Assembly: GCF_013378075.1 (NCBI RefSeq)
Contig: NZ_CP051131.1
Coordinates: 992,001 to 1,056,000, forward strand
DNA: 64,000 nucleotides
Origin: Parasphingopyxis algicola
Lineage (GTDB): Bacteria; Pseudomonadota; Alphaproteobacteria; Sphingomonadales; Sphingomonadaceae
Direction: 5' to 3'
Part shown: piece after piece, positions 45,040-54,054 of the stretch
Position numbering within the stretch: position 1 is the first letter of the stretch
Layout of the letters: each line of letters opens with the position of its first letter
Notes under the pieces: model-generated
The model's database searches: none
The model's input: only the letters and a program-made list of their open reading frames with translations
Told to the model about the DNA's origin: nothing
Position numbers and translations under genes: made by a program

Positions 45040-48000
45040 TTATCTCCGGAGCGGCGGCAGAGGACGCGTCTGACACTCGATACCGCACGCCTCATACTCT
45101 TCAACCCGCCGCCGATGATAAGTGCTGTTTGGTCTCCGTTCCGACTCCACGACGAGTCTTGTACGACCGTTTCTATCAATCACCTGATTGTCCGGTCGTC
45201 GATTGACGCTCGGATGACCTTGAACGCGACGTTCTGTAAGAACACGTTCACCCGGTCCCGCCTGCCTTTGCGCTTGTCTAAATCCCGGTCCTGATACATC
45301 AGCTTGATGATCGGGAGCCCCGCGAGATCCATGAGGATTTGGAGGACGCCGGGTGGCTCTAATGGCAGTCGTGCGCGATGCGGCTGACGTTCTCGATCCC
45401 GTCACAATCGCTCGGCCGAACCTGAAAACTCTACCAACTAAAAACTCGGGAGCTACGATGAGCGACGCCCCCACGCCCATAGCGGTCAAACGACTAATAG
45501 CGCGATCAAATACAGCGCCTTCCATTTCCGCCGTGGTCAACCCTGCCAGAGAACGGTCAAACGCTATCTCTTCCTGTCGACATGTCTCGCACAAACCGCT
45601 TGGATCTGCCGAGTTCATTGGATCATTCCCAACGTACGCATACAGATTGAGATTATCCTCATAGCCGATCGGGTCGGTCTGCAGGAACCGGCCGAGCGCG
45701 GGCGCGTATATCCGGGCGCGGTAGTAATAGAGCCCGATATCGCCGAGCCAGGCCTGGCCGGTATAGCCGAACCGGCCGATATTGCCCGGATCGCTCACGC
45801 CCCAGGCGTCATAGCGGTTGGGCCGGATCAGGTCGCCATCATGATCGCTCGTCGCGACGATCGAGCCCTGGTGGTCGGCGCCGAGGAACCGGCGCGTACC
45901 GCTGGAGACGGTGGCGCCGTTGTACCAGGCCAAGGGCTCGTCCACCCCCGCGCCATGGATATAGCGCGCCAGCATCGTGCCCGACGCGTTATATTCAGCC
46001 ACCAGCGCATCGCCGTCATGCAGGAACCGCCGGTCGCCCTCCGCGCCGCCCGAGATCCGGTACAGCCGGCCCAGCGGATCGTAGCTCAGGCTCACCCCGC
46101 CCGCCGTGATCAGCCGGTTCTCGACATCGTAGCTGTATGTCGTCGACCCGTCCGAGGTCAGGTTGCCATTCGCGTCATGGGTGAAGGCTTGGCCGGCGAC
46201 GCTCGTATACTGGTTGAGGCCGTTCGCCGCATAGGCCGTCGTGCCGTTCTGATAGCCGGTGTAGCGGTACAGACTGTTCGAACGCGTCCGCGTCGTCACC
46301 TGCCCGGCCGGGTTGTATGCGAAACCCAGAGTCAGGTCGTTCCCGGCGCCGTTCAGGTTCTGAACTAGGCTCGAGAGGCGGTTGGCGCTGTTATAGGCGT
46401 AGCTGGTATCGGGCCCGGCGCCGCTGCTGTCGCCTATGCGCTGCCCCAGATCGTTATAGCTGAGATCGGCGATGATCGTTCCGCTCGTGCTGCTTTCGCG
46501 GATCCGGTCGAGCCGGTAGAGCGGATCATAGCTGTAATGGAATTGCTGCCCGCCGGGATGGGTGATCCGTGTCCGGTTGCCGGCAAGGTCATAGGCGTAG
46601 GTCAGGGTGCGCGTCGTGCCGCCGGTCGAATTGGCGCTCGACGTCATCCGGCCGAGCTGATCATAGGTGTTCACAACGCCCAAGCCGCTCACCGAGCCGA
46701 AGCGGGCCTCGAGCATCTGGCCCTGCAATTCATATCCATAATGGACGTCGGCCGAGGTCCCGCCCGGGATATTCTTCAGCGTCATCCGGTTCATGGCATC
46801 GTAGCTGTAGGCGATCGTCTGGCCGTCGCGCCGGCGCTGCGCCGTGCGGTTGCCGTTCGCGTCATAAGTGTAGTTCTCATAATCCGAGACGTTGACGGCG
46901 CCCGGCGTGGTGCTCGACGGGAAGGTCCAGCGAGTGAGTCGGTCATGCCCGTCATAGGTGAACTGGCTGCGGTTGCCGTTGGCATCGGTGACCGACAGGC
47001 GATTGCCGTTCAGATCATAGGTATAGGCCGCATAGGTGATCTGATCGCTCGTCAGATAGGCGCGCTGTATCGAGGTGACCTGACCGACGGCGTCGTAATT
47101 GGTGCGGGCGATCCGGTCGGGGCCCTGAGTACCCGGGGTGCCGAGCGCGCAAGCGGAGGCGGGCAGCGAGCCGCCGGTTATCGCGCCGTTGCTCGAAACG
47201 GACGGGAAGATGGCCGCATTCATCCGTACCGCGCTGCATATCGGCCGGCTCAGCACATCATAGCTGGTCTGGACGACGGAATAGGTTCCGCCGCTCGCCG
47301 CCGATGCGACGAGCACCGGGCGGCCCATCGTGTCATATCGCGTGGCTGTCCTGTTCAGGCTGACAAAGGTCGAAAGGCCCGTATCGGTGGGCGTGTTCAC
47401 CGTCCCCGTATCTTCGAGGATCACGCGGCCCATGCTGTCATACACGATGCGGGCGGCGGGCGGCTTGAGCGGCCCGCTTCCATCGGGATCGGCCCCGACC
47501 GTGGCGATGAGTTCGCGGTTGTCGTTATAGGCGTAGCGCGTGGTGTCGGCGGTGCCGGGTAGCGGCCCGTCGACCGCGATCAGATTGCCTTGCAGATCGT
47601 AGCCGTTGGTAACGGTTGCACTGAGGCTGCCGTTTCCGGCGCGCGTCGTGACGGTTTCGGGAAGGATAAGGTCGGTGTTCGTCGCATAGCCGATATCGGT
47701 GAATATGGAGAGATTGCCGGTAGCGCTGCATGTCGATTCACGCCGGCAAGTCGCGCTCGTCGAAAGCACCCTGTGTCCTGCGACCGTGGTGAAGCTGTTG
47801 TCCGTGCGCCAGCGTTTTTCCTGACTGACGGACGGGTGTGGGACCGGGGGACGCGTGATGCGGGTGGGTTGGGACGTCGCGGAGTCCTCGTAGCGATATT
47901 CATAATCATATGTGGCCGAACCGGTCCCATCGATAAATTGCTGGGGCTGGTTGCAGTTGCGGGCGTACAGGCCTTGGCCGCCCCCGCTGCAGTTCGCGCC

Positions 48001-49539
48001 GTAGCTGGCGGTTTCGGTAATTGTTGCTCCCGGCCTGGGGCCGGACAATGCGCGGCGCGCGATGATATTGCCGCGGCTGTCATAGTCGAATTCGAGACTG
48101 TTGCCTTCGGGGTAGCGAATGCGCGTCAGATAATGGCTGGTAGTATCGTGATCGTAGAAGGTCGTGCGGCCGAGTTCGTCGCGCACCTCGACGACATAGC
48201 CCTTGTCCTTGTGTGCCCTGACGACCATCACGCCGCCCAGCGGGTTGGTGCGCGTTATCGTCCGGTAGGTGCTGTTGTCGCTATAGCGATACTGCCAGGT
48301 GCCGGCCGGATTGGTGAGAGTGCGCACCCGATGCTGAGCCGTATAGCTGGTGATATTGATCTGGGTGCCATCGGGCCGAACGACCCGCGTCATCTCGCGG
48401 TCGTTATTGATTGTGTACCGCCAGATGCGCCCTTCGGGATCGGCGATCACCTGCGTCGTATTGCGGGGGAACAGGAAATGATCGTCAAGATCGCTAGTAG
48501 TGTTATTGGGTGTCTCTATCGACAGCGATTGGATGGTAGACCAGCTTCCGGGTGCGGTCGAGCGGCCTCGGAGATTCAAGATAATGTTTGGACTTCCAAC
48601 CGTTGTGCTCGTTCCTCCGGGGCCCGTTTGCGAAATCCTGTAGGTGGCGTTTCCTGCTGGAGAGGAGAAATCCGAATTGTTGGAATACCCTATTGTTTGA
48701 GGCCATGCATTGACTGCGCGATTTTCAAACTCTGTGGCTAGATCCCACTGTGCTATTACGGTCGCGCCGTTCGCAGCAACATTGCCGTAATGCGCAACCC
48801 GATAGCCCGGATCTTGGGGCGTCGTTGTGAAGGGGCTTGGTCCAGTGAAATCTATCCTGTCGCCGTTCCGATTAAAATAGACACATCGCTCTATCCAGTT
48901 CCTCCCGGACCAGGTATTGCATGTTAAACGACCGCCTCTAACGGGGGCGACCGGCGCAAAATTGCCGCCGAAACCCTTGAACTCCTCCGAGATACCGCCA
49001 TAGCGTACAATGAAATTCCCGTCGTCCTTGGTGATCGACGGGATCGGGGTGATCCAGCTTTGGCCGACCCACTCCATCGAGAAACTGAGCGCGTGCTCGT
49101 CCGTGCCAGCGGACATCGAAGGCCCCTGGATGCGAAAATAACCGTTGATCAGATCGACGCCATTCTCGTCGATATTGTCGAACAGAGGCAATTCAATGGT
49201 CGGCCCGACGGTGCGGATGTCGGTCGCAGATGCCTGCACGGCAGACTGGCTCTCGGGTGAGTCAGCTTCATCCGCCGACAATGAGGGAGCATTCGTCCGA
49301 AGATCGCCGTTGCCGGGATCGACATCATTTCCATCGATGCTGTCGACGATCGGCCGTTCGGCATCAGGATCAACGGTCATGACGTCCTGGGCGCTGGCAG
49401 GCGCCGAAACGCCCGAAGCGATCAGTACCGCAAGGCAAGCCAATCCTGTTTTTCTGATGCGCTGCCGCACCCTGTAAACAGCGGCAACAGCCCTCCGATT
49501 AGCGGCGCAATCCGATGGGATCATATGTTTTCTTGTCAT
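45040..49539 (-). CDS. Full-length secreted Rhs protein, array 1
   Basis: A 1499-residue YD-repeat protein. Residues about 25-52 are a Sec signal peptide ([20 protein letters not shown], then PASAQ). After a unique N-terminal domain come many YD repeats (e.g. [40 protein letters not shown]) and the conserved core ending [31 protein letters not shown] at about base 45592. The roughly 183-residue tip ends [40 protein letters not shown], a D...E-x-E/R pattern like PD-(D/E)XK nucleases. No PAAR or VgrG-like region. Donor of the conserved core for the cassettes downstream. Confidence 0.88.
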   Translation of the reverse strand: MTRKHMIPSDCAANRRAVAAVYRVRQRIRKTGLACLAVLIASGVSAPASAQDVMTVDPDAERPIVDSIDGNDVDPGNGDLRTNAPSLSADEADSPESQSAVQASATDIRTVGPTIELPLFDNIDENGVDLINGYFRIQGPSMSAGTDEHALSFSMEWVGQSWITPIPSITKDDGNFIVRYGGISEEFKGFGGNFAPVAPVRGGRLTCNTWSGRNWIERCVYFNRNGDRIDFTGPSPFTTTPQDPGYRVAHYGNVAANGATVIAQWDLATEFENRAVNAWPQTIGYSNNSDFSSPAGNATYRISQTGPGGTSTTVGSPNIILNLRGRSTAPGSWSTIQSLSIETPNNTTSDLDDHFLFPRNTTQVIADPEGRIWRYTINNDREMTRVVRPDGTQINITSYTAQHRVRTLTNPAGTWQYRYSDNSTYRTITRTNPLGGVMVVRAHKDKGYVVEVRDELGRTTFYDHDTTSHYLTRIRYPEGNSLEFDYDSRGNIIARRALSGPRPGATITETASYGANCSGGGQGLYARNCNQPQQFIDGTGSATYDYEYRYEDSATSQPTRITRPPVPHPSVSQEKRWRTDNSFTTVAGHRVLSTSATCRRESTCSATGNLSIFTDIGYATNTDLILPETVTTRAGNGSLSATVTNGYDLQGNLIAVDGPLPGTADTTRYAYNDNRELIATVGADPDGSGPLKPPAARIVYDSMGRVILEDTGTVNTPTDTGLSTFVSLNRTATRYDTMGRPVLVASAASGGTYSVVQTSYDVLSRPICSAVRMNAAIFPSVSSNGAITGGSLPASACALGTPGTQGPDRIARTNYDAVGQVTSIQRAYLTSDQITYAAYTYDLNGNRLSVTDANGNRSQFTYDGHDRLTRWTFPSSTTPGAVNVSDYENYTYDANGNRTAQRRRDGQTIAYSYDAMNRMTLKNIPGGTSADVHYGYELQGQMLEARFGSVSGLGVVNTYDQLGRMTSSANSTGGTTRTLTYAYDLAGNRTRITHPGGQQFHYSYDPLYRLDRIRESSTSGTIIADLSYNDLGQRIGDSSGAGPDTSYAYNSANRLSSLVQNLNGAGNDLTLGFAYNPAGQVTTRTRSNSLYRYTGYQNGTTAYAANGLNQYTSVAGQAFTHDANGNLTSDGSTTYSYDVENRLITAGGVSLSYDPLGRLYRISGGAEGDRRFLHDGDALVAEYNASGTMLARYIHGAGVDEPLAWYNGATVSSGTRRFLGADHQGSIVATSDHDGDLIRPNRYDAWGVSDPGNIGRFGYTGQAWLGDIGLYYYRARIYAPALGRFLQTDPIGYEDNLNLYAYVGNDPMNSADPSGLCETCRQEEIAFDRSLAGLTTAEMEGAVFDRAISRLTAMGVGASLIVAPEFLVGRVFRFGRAIVTGSRTSAASRTTAIRATRRPPNPHGSRGAPDHQADVSGPGFRQAQRQAGPGERVLTERRVQGHPSVNRRPDNQVIDRNGRTRLVVESERRPNSTYHRRRVEEYEACGIECQTRPLPPLRR

Positions 49540-49591
49540 GCAGACCTCGATTCTAGATCGTCAAAAGGCGCGCGCGTTGGCCAGTGGTTAT

Positions 49592-49885
49592 TCATGGAAT
49601 CACGATCGGAAACGGTCGGCCGCCGATAATCACGACGACCAGGCCCGCCGTCCCGGCGGTTTCAGTGCGGCTGATGCGGTTGCCGGCATCGTCATAGGCG
49701 ATCGTTGCGCTCGCGCTGTCGCTGCGCCGTTGCTCGATCAGACGGCCGAGCGCGTCGTAGCAGTAAATCTCGACGCTGCCCGCGCCGCTGGGTTCGGGGC
49801 AGGTCTGCTGACCATGCGCCGGTTTCAGAAGCAGAAGGCCGCTGCATGCAATCGTCACCATGATCGCGATCAATTGTCTGAGCAT
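49592..49885 (-). CDS. Mini-Rhs: small secreted YD-repeat protein 1
   Basis: Only 97 residues: signal peptide MLRQLIAIMVTIACSGLLLL, then a single YD pair, SVEIYCYDALGRLIEQRRSD, SASATIAYDDAGNRISRTET and a hydrophobic tail GLVVVIIGGRPFPIVIP. GGAGG precedes the ATG. It lies 52 bases upstream of the full-length Rhs gene on the same strand. The same layout (one gene in front) is found at 52129-52410. Function unknown; it could be a cap, chaperone or decoy. Confidence 0.75.
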   Translation of the reverse strand: MLRQLIAIMVTIACSGLLLLKPAHGQQTCPEPSGAGSVEIYCYDALGRLIEQRRSDSASATIAYDDAGNRISRTETAGTAGLVVVIIGGRPFPIVIP

Positions 49886-49918
49886 TTAATACCTCCGATC
49901 ACTGGGCGTTTGATCTCG

Positions 49919-50251
49919 TCATCTGTTCTGCATCACATATTGGATGTAACACGTACCGGTTCCCGGTTCCGTTCTGAGCGATATCGGCGCCCCCTGCGCG
50001 AAGGCGGTCAACAAAAGTGCGTACCAATCGTCATATTCGGAATCCGATCGCCTCACCCGCAAATAGTTGCCAGGGTCGGTATCGCAGTCGAGCAGCGATT
50101 GATCCGCATTGGTTTGCAGATATGTGATCGGACCGTTCACATAAATGCGCGTGAGCAGAATATCGTTGCAATATGTCCCCGTACAATTTGCCAACGCGCT
50201 AGCCGGCATAAAAAAGCAAAACAGGGCGGCGATTGAGGCAAAATAGCGCAT
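49919..50251 (-). CDS. Small secreted CND-type protein 1
   Basis: A 110-residue protein with signal peptide MRYFASIAALFCFFMPASAL and mature ANCTGTYCNDILLTRIYVNG, LDCDTDPGNYLRVRRSDSEY and ALLLTAFAQGAPISLRTEPG. Four Cys are conserved with the neighbouring copy at 50300-50632, which has the same signal, CSGVFCND and LDCDPGTGLYL. Probably disulfide-linked and periplasmic or extracellular. No known family recognised. It is placed upstream of mini-Rhs 1, all on the minus strand, so likely in the same transcript as the Rhs gene. Confidence 0.72.
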   Translation of the reverse strand: MRYFASIAALFCFFMPASALANCTGTYCNDILLTRIYVNGPITYLQTNADQSLLDCDTDPGNYLRVRRSDSEYDDWYALLLTAFAQGAPISLRTEPGTGTCYIQYVMQNR

Positions 50252-50299
50252 GGTTCTCTTCTCAATTTTCTAAAAGACGCGGCAGTTCGGACTCGCCAT

Positions 50300-50632
50300 C
50301 TATCGATCTTGCAGAACATAGGAGACGGTGCATGGTCCGGTCCCGCTTTCCATTCGGAAGGTCATCGGCGTTCCGGAAACAAAGGCCGTAAGCACCAGTG
50401 CGTAGGAGTCATTATATTCGGGATCGGTATTATCCATCGTCAAGTAGAGCCCGGTTCCGGGATCGCAATCCAGCTGAGTCTCATCGCCCGACGTTCTGAC
50501 AGACGTGGCGGTCGCGCTGACAACAATTCTCTGGACCAGCACATCGTTACAAAACACGCCCGAACAATCGGCCAGTGCTTTGCCGGGCATCAGAATAAAG
50601 ACCAGGGCGGCGATCAAGGCAGAATAGCGCAT
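50300..50632 (-). CDS. Small secreted CND-type protein 2
   Basis: A 110-residue paralog of 49919-50251: signal MRYSALIAALVFILMPGKAL, then ADCSGVFCNDVLVQRIVVSA, LDCDPGTGLYLTMDNTDPEY, NDSYALVLTAFVSGTPMTFR and C-terminal ESGTGPCTVSYVLQDR. AAGGA precedes the start. It is the first gene of the minus-strand group leading to the Rhs gene. Both copies together are a lineage-specific family here. Confidence 0.72.
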   Translation of the reverse strand: MRYSALIAALVFILMPGKALADCSGVFCNDVLVQRIVVSATATSVRTSGDETQLDCDPGTGLYLTMDNTDPEYNDSYALVLTAFVSGTPMTFRMESGTGPCTVSYVLQDR

Positions 50633-51091
50633 ATATGTCCTTTCCAAATCCACCGAATACCGACGTTGGCCAGCAACTGAATCCCGGCTTGCGACTCGGT
50701 ATACCGGTCGATTTCCTATTTTGGAACAAAAAGCGAACATCCCTAATCCGGAAACGCGGAAAGGGCCACCTGCATCGCTGCAAAAGAGCCAGCTGAAACG
50801 CCCGGGCACAGGGAAAGATCGATCCGTTTTTTTGGACCATCGCGCGACCTCCCTTCGCCTTTTGCGATGTATCACAATTCGTTACGGCGGCAAAGCGATC
50901 ACGGTTTCCGCGGGCTGATCGCCTATTGGATGACTATGCAACACTGTTCGCGATGCTCGTCGTGCGTTCAATCTCACCTAAAAGCGTTTCGTCATCGATC
51001 GGCCAGCGGCAAGCGCTCAATTAACTCCCCAGGGTTGCTTGGAGCTGGATGGAGCCCGTATCTTACGTGCCATCTTCCAGGAGGACGCCCC
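50633..51091. other. 459-base divergent intergenic region
   Basis: Between two outward-reading small secreted-protein genes (minus at 50632, plus at 51092). I see no convincing gene on either strand. The position makes it the likely promoter region for both groups, and so for the Rhs gene. No clear operator or terminator was found. Confidence 0.6.
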
Positions 51092-51487
51092 ATGCAAAAA
51101 ACTAAATCAGCCAGTTGGTTCGCACGTATGGCGGCACCCGTCAGCGTGATATCGCTTATGATACCGACGGCAACGCAAGCTGGAATCCATTGTCGAGGTC
51201 CAATAAGCGATATCACTTATACTCAACCTACCGGTGATCTCAGAGTTAATTGGGGATTCGGCCGCATCATTTTGTGCTCGCTGAATGGCAACATGACATA
51301 CGGCGGGGCCACGTATACGCCGATAGATTGTCAGCGCCTACACGCGACTATGCTGACCGCAGCTGGCACAGGCGACGATGTTCAATTCTATTTCCCTGGC
51401 GCATATTCGAACTGCACCCAAGTACTTGTTGACACTCAACAGCCGCTTTCCCGTTGGACGAACATGTATTTATTGCCGGTGCCCTAG
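51092..51487 (+). CDS. Small secreted YCRGP-type protein 1
   Basis: A 131-residue protein, ATG after GGAGG. Signal peptide includes MAAPVSVISLMIPTATQA, mature start GIHCRGPISDITYTQPTGDL, RVNWGFGRIILCSLNGNMTY GGATYTPIDCQRLHATMLTA and a C-terminal C in AYSNCTQVLV. Cysteines in CRGP, LCSLN, DCQR and NCTQ are shared with the copies at 51536 and 51681-52085. Unknown function; the L-T-A motif resembles that of the CND-type family, so the two families may be related. Confidence 0.72.
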   Translation: MQKTKSASWFARMAAPVSVISLMIPTATQAGIHCRGPISDITYTQPTGDLRVNWGFGRIILCSLNGNMTYGGATYTPIDCQRLHATMLTAAGTGDDVQFYFPGAYSNCTQVLVDTQQPLSRWTNMYLLPVP

Positions 51488-51535
51488 GGAACGCCGGAGG
51501 GAAAAATCCCTTTCGGCTGAAAGGAGGAGATCGCT

Positions 51536-51709
51536 ATGATCGCGAAATGGAAGCGCCATGCATTTGTTTGGCTTATTATCTTGATCATGACATTCCACTC
51601 CACGGCGAGTGCGGCCGTGTTTTGCCGGGGACAAGTTGGTTTCATCAGAGATGACATGCCCGACATTCTTCTAAGTTGGCTTACGGGGCAGGCAATACAT
51701 AGACTCTAG
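51536..51709 (+). pseudogene. Truncated YCRGP-type secreted protein
   Basis: 57 codons with signal peptide MIAKWKRHAFVWLIILIMTF, HSTASAAVFCRGQVGFIRDD and MPDILLSW, a paralog of 51092-51487 and of the inverted copy. At about base 51678 the homology stops exactly where the 3' end of the convergent copy (51681-52085) begins, and the reading leaves by LTGQAIHRL to a stop. A good AAGGAGG is present upstream, so a short product may still be made. Confidence 0.75.
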
Positions 51710-52085
51710 TCCAACCCTGAGAAGGGAACGCATTGTCCGCCAAGACGCTGCTGCAGCTGGACACGCTGCCCGGAAAATAGATCATGAAATCATTTCCCGA
51801 TCCCAATGCCGTCAACCCCATGGCATAAACGTCTCGACAAAATTCCGGCGCATAGGTTCTACCACCATAGCTCATGCTGGTATTGAGCGAACATAACTTA
51901 ATGTTCCCAAATCCCCAGCTCATTATCAAGGTATCGGGCAGATCCTGTCTCACGAAGTTCACAGGGCCACGACAATATACGCCGGCTTGGGCCACCGCCG
52001 AGAACAGAAACATACTACCCAGCAGAGCCGCTACGGCTCGTGCGCAGAAATGCCGCACTGACTTTCGAGGCGTGTTTGTATCCAT
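51681..52085 (-). CDS. Small secreted YCRGP-type protein 2 (inverted)
   Basis: A 134-residue paralog of 51092-51487 on the opposite strand. Signal peptide at about residues 12-34 (CARAVAALLGSMFLFSAVAQ), mature AGVYCRGPVNFVRQDLPDTL, IMSWGFGNIKLCSLNTSMSY, GGRTYAPEFCRDVYAMGLTA and C-terminus WTRVYVLPAP. AAGG precedes ATG 52085. Its 3' end meets the truncated plus-strand copy head-on, suggesting an inversion or recombination within this gene family. Confidence 0.75.
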   Translation of the reverse strand: MDTNTPRKSVRHFCARAVAALLGSMFLFSAVAQAGVYCRGPVNFVRQDLPDTLIMSWGFGNIKLCSLNTSMSYGGRTYAPEFCRDVYAMGLTALGSGNDFMIYFPGSVSSCSSVLADNAFPSQGWTRVYVLPAP

Positions 52086-52128
52086 GTCAGACTGCCTTTC
52101 TCGTACGGTTGGCGGCCGTCGCCGCAAA

Positions 52129-52410
52129 TTAGAAAATGACCACCACGACCTTCCCGCCCGTTACCGGGATGACCCGCAATTCCTGGCTGAGCCCCGGCGC
52201 GGCGACGGATTCGTAGCGGACCCGGTTTCCCACATCGTCATACTGGATTTCGATCTCCGCACTGCTACGCGTGCTGCTCGACACGTCCGTTTCGATCAGC
52301 CGGCCCAGCGCATCATAGGTATAGGTAGTGGTTTCCTGCGCGCTTGCCGGGAAGCCGGTCATCACGATCAGGGCCCCTACTCGTCCGCAAAGTGCCCATT
52401 GTACCTGCAT
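52129..52410 (-). CDS. Mini-Rhs: small secreted YD-repeat protein 2
   Basis: A 93-residue protein with signal peptide MQVQWALCGRVGALIVMTGF, mature QETTTYTYDALGRLIETDVS, SAEIEIQYDDVGNRVRYESV, then QELRVIPVTGGKVVVVIF. Two YD-type strands only, like mini-Rhs 1 at 49592-49885, including a hydrophobic VVVVIF tail. GGAGGAAG precedes the ATG. It is 43 bases upstream of the inverted YCRGP gene, on the same strand. Confidence 0.75.
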   Translation of the reverse strand: MQVQWALCGRVGALIVMTGFPASAQETTTYTYDALGRLIETDVSSSTRSSAEIEIQYDDVGNRVRYESVAAPGLSQELRVIPVTGGKVVVVIF

Positions 52411-52526
52411 TGCTTCCTCCCTCCTCAACTTGGCGGGTGAGCGTTGCGATAAGTATTCGTGTCCGCGCTATTGCCTGGCATCGTAGTCTTATGGCATCAT
52501 ATCCACGTTCTGGAAAGAGGTTGACC

Positions 52527-52916
52527 GTGACAATTACCCTTTTTATTGCGTTGGCTGCTTCGATCTCGCCGGTTGCCGCTGCGGACACCCCGGCCCAATA
52601 TGGGCAGTCATCGGAAAGACCGGAAACGGCGCTGGCCACGCAGCAGTCCGCTTCCACCACGCCCGATGGCCTGCCGACGGCTGTCGAGCGCTCGACCCAG
52701 CGTTCGGGTGTGATGCCAGGCGATACGATCGAACGCTCGACCCGGGGTTTCGCAGAACCGTCCGGCGATCGAACGGAGCGATCGACACGGCGGACGTCGT
52801 TCCCGGCCGGCGATACGGTCGAACGATCCACGGCGCACTCCGTTGGGGTTGAACCGGGCGACCGGATCGAACGCGCCCCACCCCGGCGCGGTGAGGACCG
52901 CGAGCCACCGGCCTGA
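52527..52916 (+). CDS. Secreted ERST-repeat protein
   Basis: About 129 residues with GTG start after AGAGG (an ATG at 52491 is an alternative). Signal peptide TITLFIALAASISPVAA, then about four 15-17 residue repeats with (I/V/T)ERST: TAVERSTQRSGVMPGD, TIERSTRGFAEPSGD, RTERSTRRTSFPAGD, TVERSTAHSVGVEPGD, ending RIERAPPRRGEDREPPA. Low complexity and charged. Function unknown; could be a secreted linker, adhesin or decoy of the Rhs cluster. Confidence 0.6.
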   Translation: MTITLFIALAASISPVAAADTPAQYGQSSERPETALATQQSASTTPDGLPTAVERSTQRSGVMPGDTIERSTRGFAEPSGDRTERSTRRTSFPAGDTVERSTAHSVGVEPGDRIERAPPRRGEDREPPA

Positions 52917-53092
52917 TCGCAAGAATAGCGACTGGAAACCACCGAGCCGCTCGTGCCGCACTATCTGTTTGGCACTGGTTGACAAGCGCCGGAGGTGGCA
53001 GGGCTGTTGTCATGGCCCGAAGCTGTAGCCATATGGCGTCACCAACCCACCCGTACGCTGCTCACCACCCGGTTTAGCGCGTCCTAGCCTTA

Positions 53093-53214
53093 GCTGGCGA
53101 TCGTGACCCCGCCCTCCTATACCGAAGTCAGCCGGTTCAGGCTGTCATAGGCATAGGCCTGCGTCCCGTCCCCGGTCAGGTTGCCGCGGCCGTCATAGGT
53201 CGGCGTGATTGCGC
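53093..53214 (-). pseudogene. Rhs core remnant G (end of array 2)
   Basis: About 120 bases with clear homology to array 2 Rhs core around [31 protein letters not shown]; the reading hits an in-frame TAG where the parent has S/SEGG. It lies directly after immunity gene F and has no tip. It is a decayed cassette. Confidence 0.8.
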
Positions 53215-53267
53215 TTTTGGCCGATGCGGTTGCGAAAAACAGCTAGGCTGAGGAGACTAGCGCACCA

Positions 53268-53726
53268 TCATTGCAATCCCTTTTTTAAAACTCTCTGCAG
53301 AAAAGAACGGGCTACAATATAAGAAGACAAAGCCATTATTAGATAGGATATCAAAAAAGAAATAGATATTTGTGAAAATTCAAATTTTTGCTCTATTGAT
53401 AATTGGGCCAATATTATAAATGCGAATATAGCAAATATTGTAAAGTAATAGCTTGAACTAAGTGAAAAATTGTATTCTATCGAATCATTTTTAATAGACA
53501 ATCTGCCATTCGATATATACGTAAAAGGATGATAGTTTCTAAATAGCCACGGCCATTTCATTCTTTCGAAATCTACTTTTGTGCTGAATATATTTCGTTG
53601 AGTTGTAACATGAAAAGCATCCAAAAAATCTTCTGCAAAATCTCGCGGTGCCTCTATGCTACCTTCGATTTGAACTGTTCCTGACCTCCAACCAAACAGG
53701 TTATCAGAAATATTATTAATGCTCAT
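53268..53726 (-). CDS. Array 2 immunity-like membrane protein F
   Basis: A 152-residue AT-rich gene whose ATG overlaps the stop of cassette F (ATGA). After an N-terminal soluble part (MSINNISDNLFGWRSGTVQI) it has FRNYHPFTYISNGRLSIKN and two membrane segments (YYFTIFAIFAFIILAQL, ISISFLISYLIMALSSYIVA). Shared with immunity protein 2 (59251-59733): the NYHPFxYI motif, charged juxtamembrane residues and two C-terminal helices. Likely inner-membrane. Family unknown. Confidence 0.72.
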   Translation of the reverse strand: MSINNISDNLFGWRSGTVQIEGSIEAPRDFAEDFLDAFHVTTQRNIFSTKVDFERMKWPWLFRNYHPFTYISNGRLSIKNDSIEYNFSLSSSYYFTIFAIFAFIILAQLSIEQKFEFSQISISFLISYLIMALSSYIVARSFLQRVLKKGLQ

Positions 53727-54054
53727 TCTGATAAGTCCCCTGGGCATTGGAGCGTAAGAATATAAGTTTGTGTAGCTTGCGCTGATGCAAGCCCGCCAAG
53801 ACCTGGCCCTATGGAAATTGAATCAGGAAATGCGTCCCCATTTGCAAAACTTACCGTCAGCGATACAAAGAGAAGTGATGCAGAGTATGTGGCAGCCCTG
53901 CCGGTAAATGTTTCTATGTTTGTAGATGTTCCTAGCTCCGCAGAGACGCCAACATCGAAACCCCCTCCAGCTCCTCTGAATTGGTCTGCGGCACCAATCA
54001 CACCATAGACGCCTCTGGCACCGCCGGTAGTTTCAAATTGGCCTGTTCCGAGAA

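Noticed and set aside
52313-52942. 209-codon minus-strand frame over the ERST-repeat gene
   Set aside because: Antisense of the repeat gene with a signal peptide; lacks start context and motifs.
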